NCBI GenBank assembly: GCA_003644275.1
Contig: QNBY01000104.1
Coordinates: 1-5,257 of the forward strand
Source: Planctomycetota bacterium
GTDB taxonomy: Bacteria > Planctomycetota > B143-G9
Reading direction: 5' to 3'
DNA: 5,257 bases
This document shows positions 1 to 5,257 of the stretch, in pieces. The notes under the pieces were generated by a model, which saw nothing but the letters and a program-made list of their open reading frames with translations, made no database searches and was not told where the DNA came from. The position numbers and the translations under genes were made by a program. Numbering within the stretch: position 1 is the stretch's first letter; each line of letters starts with the position of its first letter.

Positions 1-1730
1 ACCGCCTCTCCCGCCGCCAGGTCGAGCAGGTACACCCCCTTGTTGGAGAAGGCGAGCGCCTTCTTCTTCCCCACGATGAGCCGGTTCACCGTGCCCGGCA
101 CGGAGATGGTGCGCGCCACCGCCCTCTTCTCCACGTCCACCACCACCACGCCGTCGCTGTTGTAGCCGTAGAGGAACCTGCCGTCCGGCGAGAAGGTCAG
201 GTCGTAGAGCCCCTTGCGCATGTCGAATATGCGCTTGCGGTCCCCCACCCGGAATATCTCCAGCGGCACGGCTCGCGTCGCCACCAACGAGAGGTCCGGC
301 GACACCGCGGCCTCGTCCAGGTAGGTGGTCGGCAGGAAGGAAAGCACCTGCTTGCCGCTCTCTATGTCGAAAGCGGCCACCTCGGAGTTCTTGCGGAACA
401 CCACCATGTACTTGCCCCCGCAGCAGAAGCGCGGCGGCGGGGAGAGGATGGGCCGGGCGAAGTCGAAGGTCTTCTTGAAGGTGAAATCGGAGGGATCGAG
501 CCACCCGCATTTCAGCGCTCCCACCACCCATATCTTGTCGTCGCCGTAGAAGCGGACGGCGCGCACGTCGAACAGCGAGGTCTCCAGTATGAGCTTCCTT
601 CCGGCCGGCACGAGGCGCGTGCCATCCAGGCGGTAGAGGAACATCCTGTCCTTGGAGACCCCCACCACGAACTTGCCCGAAGGCGACAGGGCCAAGGACT
701 GGAAGAGCTTCGGGTGCTCGGAGGCGTAGATGGGCGCGAGTTCGCCCGCGTTCCATATGTCGAAGAAGTAGTCCTCGGCGGTGAGAAGGTATTCGCCGGC
801 CGGGAGAAGCAGGCAGCCGCCGCGGAAGACCGACTCCGCGCTCCCCGCCGCCCGCGGCTTCTCTCCCGACAGGTCCCACGCCCGCAGGCCGCCGCCGATG
901 AGCGAGATGTAGAGCTTCCCGCCGTCCGCCGAGAGAGCGATGTCCTTCACCTTCGCCCCTCCGCCGAAGTCGAAGAGCTCCTTCCCCTCGCCGAGCAGCA
1001 CGAGCCTCACGCCTTTCCCGAAGGTATTGGCGACCGCCTTCGTCCCGTCGCCGAGCAGCAGCACCTTGCGGAAGGAATTGCTGGTGTCGTGCACGAGCAC
1101 CTTCCCGTCGGCCGCGTCCAGCACGTCGGTGAAGCGGTTGGGCGAGAACACCGCCACCCGCCTGCCGGAAGCGTCCAGCGATATGCTGAAGATGTCCTCG
1201 TACTTCCTTATGACGCGGTACTCGTCGAGCGGGAAGTTCCAGCGGATTATCTCTCCGGTGGCCGAGGCCCCGATGAAGGACGACAGGGCGGGGGAATAGA
1301 GAAGCTGCAGCATCTCCCCGCTCATCTTCGGGCTGGAGCGGACGGGCTTCCCGTCGGCGAGGGAGAACACGCTCAGGGTGAAGAACCCTTCCTCGTTCTC
1401 CACCGGCACGGTGCAGGCGTAAATCCCCTTCTCCGGCACCACCACCAGCGGCTTTTCCACCCGGGCGTCGAACTCGGCCTCGGGAACGAGGGAGGAAGGA
1501 CGGAAGACGTAGAGCCTCTCCGGGTAGCGCGTCAGCAGGTAGAACCTGCCGCCGTCGGCGTCCGCCCCCATTCCCGCTATCTTGCCCTCGAGGAGCGGAG
1601 CGGGGCCGCCGACGCAGGTGGCCGTCTCGATGGAGGGAAGCTTGGCCTGCGGCGCTTCTTCGGCGGGAAGCGGTCGCACCGACGAGGTGAACAGACACGA
1701 AAGAAGAAGGACCAGGAACCCGATTCTCAT
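1..1730 (-). CDS. Exported beta-propeller (WD40/YVTN-like) repeat protein, C-terminus cut by window edge
   Basis: The minus-strand frame is open from an ATG at 1730-1728 to the left edge, giving 576 complete codons and no stop, so the protein continues outside the window. The start is supported by a GGAGGAG ribosome site just upstream and by an N-terminal hydrophobic stretch (MRIGFLVLLLSCLFTSS) followed by LPA-EE, which looks like a Sec signal peptide cleaved near residue 23. Cys12 follows LLS, but the segment before it is short for a lipoprotein. The mature part is rich in short beta strands with the turn pattern typical of propeller blades: LDASGRR (185-191), LSADGGKLY (266-274), LSPSGKF (348-354) and FSPDGR (513-518), with blade-end tryptophans in RAWDLSG (W285) and DIWNAG (W326). 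No catalytic motif is seen. Such proteins usually act as extracytoplasmic binding or scaffold modules; the partner is unknown. It is divergent from the kinase gene. Propeller fold is likely; exact family and blade count are uncertain. Confidence 0.8.
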   Translation of the reverse strand, partial: MRIGFLVLLLSCLFTSSVRPLPAEEAPQAKLPSIETATCVGGPAPLLEGKIAGMGADADGGRFYLLTRYPERLYVFRPSSLVPEAEFDARVEKPLVVVPEKGIYACTVPVENEEGFFTLSVFSLADGKPVRSSPKMSGEMLQLLYSPALSSFIGASATGEIIRWNFPLDEYRVIRKYEDIFSISLDASGRRVAVFSPNRFTDVLDAADGKVLVHDTSNSFRKVLLLGDGTKAVANTFGKGVRLVLLGEGKELFDFGGGAKVKDIALSADGGKLYISLIGGGLRAWDLSGEKPRAAGSAESVFRGGCLLLPAGEYLLTAEDYFFDIWNAGELAPIYASEHPKLFQSLALSPSGKFVVGVSKDRMFLYRLDGTRLVPAGRKLILETSLFDVRAVRFYGDDKIWVVGALKCGWLDPSDFTFKKTFDFARPILSPPPRFCCGGKYMVVFRKNSEVAAFDIESGKQVLSFLPTTYLDEAAVSPDLSLVATRAVPLEIFRVGDRKRIFDMRKGLYDLTFSPDGRFLYGYNSDGVVVVDVEKRAVARTISVPGTVNRLIVGKKKALAFSNKGVYLLDLAAGEA

Positions 1731-1733
1731 CCG

Positions 1734-1740
1734 CTCCTCC
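1734..1740 (-). promoter_or_regulatory. Ribosome binding site of the propeller gene
   Basis: On the minus strand GGAGGAG is followed by CGG and then the ATG at 1730. The GGAGG core lies 5 bases from the start. This near-perfect Shine-Dalgarno match fixes the start of the left gene and contrasts with the kinase gene on the other side of the gap, which lacks one. Confidence 0.8.
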
Positions 1741-1765
1741 CTTGCGGGTTTCACTATTAGTTGCC

Positions 1766-1800
1766 GGGGAAGTGCGCGGGTTCGCGCTTTCACTTTCCCC
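1766..1800. repeat. Imperfect inverted repeat in the divergent intergenic region
   Basis: The left arm GGGGAAGTGCGCG (1766-1778) faces the right arm CGCGC-TTT-CACTTTCCCC (1783-1800) across a GGTT loop. GCGCG pairs with CGCGC. Outside it, GGGGAAGT can pair with ACTTTCCCC with one bulged T, and the two stems are separated by a TTTC bulge on the right side. It ends just upstream of the extended -10 of the kinase promoter, covering where a -35 box would lie. It could be an operator, a cruciform-forming element or a hairpin in a leftward transcript. It has no T-tract in either direction, so a terminator is unlikely. Confidence 0.55.
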
Positions 1801-1809
1801 ACATTGTGG
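1799..1809. promoter_or_regulatory. Small palindrome touching the kinase -10 element (possible operator)
   Basis: CCACA-T-TGTGG is an exact 5-bp inverted repeat with a one-base centre. Its right arm covers the TG of the extended -10 motif, a position where a bound repressor would block RNA polymerase. It is short enough to occur by chance, and no known operator consensus is recognised. Confidence 0.3.
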
Positions 1810-1815
1810 TAAAAT
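1807..1815 (+). promoter_or_regulatory. Extended -10 promoter for the kinase operon
   Basis: TGGTAAAAT matches the extended -10 pattern TGnTATAAT at all but one base, in an AT-rich pocket of an otherwise GC-rich region. No good -35 (TTGACA) is found 16-18 bases upstream; TTTCAC at 1788-1793 is a poor match, as is often tolerated by extended -10 promoters. Transcription would begin near 1822, leaving a leader of roughly 18 bases before the ATG at 1840. The consensus is that of sigma-70-type factors and may not hold exactly in this organism. Confidence 0.5.
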
Positions 1816-1839
1816 GATAGTCGTTGTCTTGCGAATACC

Positions 1840-4461
1840 ATGGAAAACAAAAAATGGGGTGATTACGAACTATTGGGCATCCTGGGGAAAGGTTCCCAGG
1901 GAGTGGTCTACAAGGCGCGCCAGCCTCTGCTCGACCGCCTCGTCGCCGTAAAGGTGTTGCCCGCCTATCTCGTCACCGACGAGTCCTTCGTGGCGCGCTT
2001 CCAGCGGGAGGCCCAGAACATAGCCAGGCTCTCCCATCCCAACATAGTCCACGTGTACGACATGAACCGGCACGAGGGCACCTACTACTACGTCATGGAG
2101 TACGTGGAGGGGGAAGACCTCGGCAACATGATGAAGCGGGGCGTGCAGTTCTCCTGGGAGCAGGTGATAGACATCACCAAGCAGGTGGCCTCGGCCCTCG
2201 ACGCCGCCCACGAGCAGAGCATGGTCCACCGCGACATAAAGCCTGAGAACATCCTCATCACCCCCAAGGGCCAGGTGAAGGTGGCCGACTTCGGCCTCGC
2301 CAAGATAACCAGCGCCGCCTCCAACGTGACCCGCGAGGGAATGATACTGGGGACGGTGAACTACATGTCTCCGGAACAGGCGAAGGGCAGCGAGTGCGAC
2401 ATACGCTCCGACCTCTACTCCCTCGGCGTGGTGCTCTTCAGGCTGCTCACCGGCAGGGTTCCCTTCAAGGGGGAGAACCTCCATGCCATCATATACAAGC
2501 ACATACACGAGCCCCCTCCCGATCCGGCCCGGCTCAATCCCTCCGTTCCCCCCGCGCTGGCCAAGGTCTGCCTGAAGCTTCTGGAAAAGGACCCCAACAA
2601 GCGCTACCAGACGCCGCGCGAGCTCATCCGCGTGCTCGATTCCCTCAAGGGCCGGAGCCTCGGCACGGCGGTGATGGACCAGGAAGAGATGGAGAGGCTG
2701 GTCAAGAAGGACGGCGGCGCGGGAGTGGTCTCCCCGTCCTCCGCCACCGTCACCATACCGGGAGAGTCGCCGGCCGCGAGGAAACGCCGGGCGGCCCTGC
2801 TCCCGCTCATCGTGCTGTTCCTGCTGTGCGCTGCGGCCGCAAGCGCCTGGTACTACGACACGAACTACAACGGCTCGCGCTGGCTCGCGAAACTGGGATT
2901 CGCCCCTCCCGCCGCCTCTCCCGCCTCCTCCCGCTCCGGAACGGCCGCGCTTACGCGGCCCCCCTCTCCCTCCGCTTCCGCCGCCGGAACTCCCGTGGTG
3001 GGGACGAGCGCGAGCGCAGCGCCGCCCTCGCCGACCCCTCCGCCCGTGGAGGCCGAGGTGGTCTTCAGGCTCGACCCGCCCGAGTCCTCCGTGGCCGTCA
3101 CGAAGGAAGGTAAGCCCGTGCCGGTCCCGCCTTCCGTGGACGGCGTGGTGAGCCTGAAGCTGCAGGCCGGTTCCTATCACGTCCTGGTGCGGGCTCCCGA
3201 CCGCCTCGACAGGGAATTCGACGTGGTGGTGCAGGACGACGGCAAGGTGCTTCCCCAGCGGGAGCTCACGGTCAAGCTGGAGTTCACGCCCGAGAAGAAG
3301 GTGGAGATGGAGCTCGCCGAGGGGCTCAACGAGCTCTTCGAGAAGGCCGGTGAGGAAGACTACGAGAAGTACGTATCCTTCCTCGAGAGGGTGCGCCTGG
3401 AGAGCAACCGCTACGAGGACAACAAGGTCATACGCGGCATACTCGACAGGGTGCGGAAGAAGGTGGATTCCTTCGCGGCCCGCTTCCTCGCCGAGGCGCG
3501 GGACGAGTTCGCCAAGCTCGCCGCCTCCCTCAAGGACACGCCGCCCGCCGAGCTCGGCGACGTGGATTTCGACCGCGTGAGGGAACTGCTGAAACGCTCC
3601 GTCCGCTGCAAGGAAACGCCGGAGGCGGAAGCCCTCGCGGAGGAGACGAAGCGGCTCGAATCGGCGGTGGACGCCCTGCTGACGGCCGTGGAGACCGCGC
3701 GCCTCGCCCGCGAGAGGAACGATCCCGCTGGGTTCGGCGAGGCCATAGCGAAGCTGGAGAGTTTCATAAAGACCTACGCGGATTTCGCTCCGGCCGCCCC
3801 TCTCCTGGCGAAGGCGAACGCCGCCCTCGACGATCTCCGCAAGAGGCTTTCGGAGGAACAGCTTTTCGCGGCGTGGCTCGCGAGGTTGAGAACGGCCGTG
3901 GCGGAGGTGGAAAAGGCCGTGCGGGAGGGCGATTTCGAGAAGGCCGACGCCGCCCTCGACGCCGCCCGCTCCGTGGCGGCCTCCAGGCCGGCGAAGGGCG
4001 GGATGAACCCCGCTCTGCTCGAGGAAGCGGCCGCCCTGGAGAAGAAACTGCGCGAGGACCTGCCGCCGGTGGTGGCCAAGGGGCTGCGGAACAGGCCCAA
4101 GGAAGTGCTCGCCCGCATCGAGGAGTTCGCAGGGGCCGTGGCGGCAAGGGACATGAAGCGCCTCGCCTCCCTCTGCAAGGACGACGCCTCCGCCGGCTTG
4201 GGCGAGCTCGCGGCGCTCTTCGCCGACGAATGTTACGACGGATGCAATCTGGAGCCTCTCCCGGATTCCCTGCGCGTGGCCGACGACGCGGCGGAGCTGA
4301 CGGCCCTCTGGACCGTTCGCCTGCGCGTTCCCTCGCCCGCGGGAGACGAGACGGTGACGGAGAAGGTCGCCCTCGCCGTGAAACTCGCCTACCGGGACGA
4401 CGGCTGGTACATAACCGCCATTCGTGTCCTCGAGCCTGAAAACGAGAAGGCCGAACGATGA
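1840..4461 (+). CDS. Transmembrane Hanks-type Ser/Thr protein kinase with extracytoplasmic PEGA-like, helical and NTF2-like regions
   Basis: This 873-residue protein would phosphorylate Ser/Thr on protein substrates using ATP. Its kinase domain (about 9-267) is complete: glycine loop GKGSQG (G16, G18, G21), VAVK with Lys38, helix-C Glu57, HRDIKPEN (130-137, catalytic Asp132, RD type), DFG (150-152), SPE (177-179) and Asp191. The activation segment has several Ser/Thr (157, 158, 161, 164, 172), allowing autophosphorylation. A basic patch RKRR (314-317) precedes a single membrane helix (about 319-338), placing the N-terminus in the cytoplasm. Outside follow a Pro/Ser/Ala/Thr-rich stalk (355-403), a PEGA-like beta domain (about 404-480, with the DPP turn and LQAGSYHVLV strand), a charged, probably coiled-coil or TPR-like helical region (about 485-755), and an NTF2-like domain (about 756-865: EEFAGAVAARDMKRL helix, closing YRDDGWYITAIRVL strand). 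The ATG has no clear Shine-Dalgarno, but it sits nine residues before the kinase fold. The stop overlaps the next start. Kinase activity is near certain; the ligand and targets are unknown. Confidence 0.96.
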   Translation: MENKKWGDYELLGILGKGSQGVVYKARQPLLDRLVAVKVLPAYLVTDESFVARFQREAQNIARLSHPNIVHVYDMNRHEGTYYYVMEYVEGEDLGNMMKRGVQFSWEQVIDITKQVASALDAAHEQSMVHRDIKPENILITPKGQVKVADFGLAKITSAASNVTREGMILGTVNYMSPEQAKGSECDIRSDLYSLGVVLFRLLTGRVPFKGENLHAIIYKHIHEPPPDPARLNPSVPPALAKVCLKLLEKDPNKRYQTPRELIRVLDSLKGRSLGTAVMDQEEMERLVKKDGGAGVVSPSSATVTIPGESPAARKRRAALLPLIVLFLLCAAAASAWYYDTNYNGSRWLAKLGFAPPAASPASSRSGTAALTRPPSPSASAAGTPVVGTSASAAPPSPTPPPVEAEVVFRLDPPESSVAVTKEGKPVPVPPSVDGVVSLKLQAGSYHVLVRAPDRLDREFDVVVQDDGKVLPQRELTVKLEFTPEKKVEMELAEGLNELFEKAGEEDYEKYVSFLERVRLESNRYEDNKVIRGILDRVRKKVDSFAARFLAEARDEFAKLAASLKDTPPAELGDVDFDRVRELLKRSVRCKETPEAEALAEETKRLESAVDALLTAVETARLARERNDPAGFGEAIAKLESFIKTYADFAPAAPLLAKANAALDDLRKRLSEEQLFAAWLARLRTAVAEVEKAVREGDFEKADAALDAARSVAASRPAKGGMNPALLEEAAALEKKLREDLPPVVAKGLRNRPKEVLARIEEFAGAVAARDMKRLASLCKDDASAGLGELAALFADECYDGCNLEPLPDSLRVADDAAELTALWTVRLRVPSPAGDETVTEKVALAVKLAYRDDGWYITAIRVLEPENEKAER
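4444..4450 (+). promoter_or_regulatory. Ribosome binding site of the downstream gene, inside the kinase 3' end
   Basis: GAGAAGG lies 7 bases before the ATG at 4458 and 10 bases before the adjacent in-frame ATG at 4461. It is within the last codons of the kinase gene. It supports the overlapping start and, with the ATGA overlap, suggests coupled translation. Spacing slightly favours the first ATG; the two choices differ by one residue. Confidence 0.6.
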
Positions 4462-5257
4462 TGCCATACCACGGAAAAAACGCCCGCAGGCTTGCCGCCG
4501 TCGCAGTCTTCTGCGTGCTTTTGCTCACGGGCTCCTTCACGCGGCTCAGCGCTCTCGACACCGTACTGCTGAGCTGGAACCCCGCCGATAAGACCGCCAC
4601 CCTCGCCATCGGAAGCAAGGACGGCGTCCGCGCAGGCGACCGCTTCAACATATTCGCCCCCGAGAAGGTGGTGCTCCTCCCCTTCAGCGGCGGGAAGAAG
4701 GTGCTGGAGATCCACGAACCCATCGCGGTGCTCACCGTGAAGGAAGTCACTCTTTCGACCGCTGCCGGGCCGGTGGACCTCGTGAAGGACGAGTACGCCT
4801 CCCTGCTCAGAAAGGGCTGCATCGCCCGCAGGATAGAGACCAAGCAGGAAGTCAACAGGCCCCCGTCGCTGACGAGGCTCGTCTTCTCCGCGCCCGAGAT
4901 ATATCCCGGGTCGGTGGTGAAGGTGTCGGTGGAGTACGACGATCCCAACGGCGACCGCCCCGTATTCCGCTGGAGCGCCCCCGGCGCTTACCTGCGCTTC
5001 CCCACGACGCATTTTCCGTGGAACGTGGTGAGCATCCCCCTCGACTATTCCAAAAGCGCCCTCACCGTCACTGTTACGGCCGACGACCGCCGCGAGAACG
5101 GAAGCAGCACCTCGTCCTTCGAGAAGCCCGTGGTGCGCAAGCCCTTCGACATCTACCTGAACTCCCAGTACCAGGAAGTCCGCTCGTTCCACGAGCGCTT
5201 CGCGGGCGACCGCTTCAACGTGGACGACGTGGCCGCCCTTCCCGACGGCGGCATCGT
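4458..5257 (+). CDS. Exported protein with FlgT-C-like and Ig/PKD-like domains, C-terminus cut by window edge
   Basis: The frame is open from the ATG overlapping the kinase stop (ATGA) to the right edge: 266 codons, no stop. Two consecutive ATGs begin it. The N-terminus has a basic KNARR segment, a hydrophobic core (about 12-25) and a possible cleavage after LSA (30-32), consistent with a Sec signal peptide. Residues about 34-105 form a small beta domain with IGSKDGVRAGDRFNIF, resembling the C-terminal domain of flagellar assembly protein FlgT and similar envelope proteins (an inference from pattern, not a claim of flagellar function). Residues about 133-224 resemble an Ig/PKD-like domain: NRPP opening, YPGSVVKVSVEY strand, DDPNGD acidic turn (161-166, possible calcium site), FRW tryptophan strand and LTVTVTADD strand. 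A further region (RSFHERFAGDRFNVDDVAAL) begins at 242. No enzyme motif is seen. The overlap with the kinase suggests a functional partner or substrate-side component. Exported status is likely; the role is unknown. Confidence 0.85.
   Translation, partial: MMPYHGKNARRLAAVAVFCVLLLTGSFTRLSALDTVLLSWNPADKTATLAIGSKDGVRAGDRFNIFAPEKVVLLPFSGGKKVLEIHEPIAVLTVKEVTLSTAAGPVDLVKDEYASLLRKGCIARRIETKQEVNRPPSLTRLVFSAPEIYPGSVVKVSVEYDDPNGDRPVFRWSAPGAYLRFPTTHFPWNVVSIPLDYSKSALTVTVTADDRRENGSSTSSFEKPVVRKPFDIYLNSQYQEVRSFHERFAGDRFNVDDVAALPDGGI

Noticed and set aside
1..1730. Lipoprotein assignment for the propeller protein based on Cys12
   Set aside because: The sequence before Cys12 is LLS, which only loosely fits a lipobox, and the hydrophobic segment before it is too short, with a single Arg in the n-region. 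A conventional signal peptide cleaved near residue 23 fits better.
714..1760. A 348-codon plus-strand open frame across the left gene
   Set aside because: It lies opposite the propeller gene, whose signal peptide, ribosome site and propeller repeats are on the minus strand. Its product is Arg/Glu/His-rich without domain features, and it is a shadow of the real gene.
1766..1800. Reading the intergenic inverted repeat as a transcription terminator
   Set aside because: No T-tract follows either arm, and both flanking genes start here rather than end, so there is no transcript to terminate.
2905..3050. CT/GC-rich low-complexity stretch that could be a DNA repeat
   Set aside because: It encodes the Pro/Ser/Ala-rich stalk between the membrane helix and the PEGA-like domain. 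No regular repeat unit is visible in the DNA.
1870..4467. An 865-codon open frame antisense to almost the entire kinase gene
   Set aside because: It mirrors the kinase reading frame and has the His/Gly/Arg/Leu/Val-rich composition typical of antisense frames in GC-rich genes. The plus strand encodes a complete kinase with all catalytic motifs, and the antisense product has no recognisable domain.
3764..4948. A 394-codon minus-strand frame spanning the junction of the kinase and the downstream gene
   Set aside because: It crosses two well-supported plus-strand genes, and its product contains long Arg/Pro/Ser-rich low-complexity runs typical of a wrong frame.

Overview
This is a GC-rich, densely coded bacterial window holding three genes: one running leftwards off the left edge (1-1730, minus), and a rightward pair (1840-4461 and 4458 to beyond 5257). 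A 109-bp gap separates the divergent transcription units. I see no RNA genes, mobile elements, CRISPR arrays or transposon ends. The Hanks-type (eukaryotic-like) Ser/Thr kinase, its PEGA-like domain and the exported beta-propeller neighbour fit lineages rich in such kinases, such as the Planctomycetes/Lentisphaerae group, deltaproteobacterial/myxobacterial relatives or uncultured candidate phyla. Frequent ATA (Ile) and AGG (Arg) codons in a GC-rich background are a usable compositional hint, but I cannot assign a phylum from the sequence alone.

Left region (1-1730, minus): an exported protein with an N-terminal signal sequence and repeated beta-propeller-type strands (WD40/YVTN-like), preceded by a strong Shine-Dalgarno sequence. 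Its C-terminus lies outside the window. Intergenic region (1731-1839): an extended -10 promoter facing the kinase, a large imperfect inverted repeat just upstream of it and a small palindrome touching it. Centre (1840-4461): a complete 873-residue transmembrane Ser/Thr kinase. It has a canonical cytoplasmic catalytic domain, one membrane helix, a Pro/Ser/Ala-rich stalk, a PEGA-like beta domain, a long helical region and a C-terminal NTF2-like domain. Right region (4458-5257): an exported protein whose start overlaps the kinase stop (ATGA). It carries a FlgT-C-like small beta domain and an Ig/PKD-like domain, and is cut by the window end.

Inference: the kinase and the downstream exported protein are translationally coupled and probably work together at the cell envelope. 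The kinase would place its PEGA, helical and NTF2-like parts outside the membrane as a sensor or scaffold, with the Ig-like protein as a possible partner. The divergent propeller protein may share regulation through the compact intergenic region. The ligand, the phosphorylation targets and any link to a named pathway are not visible here.
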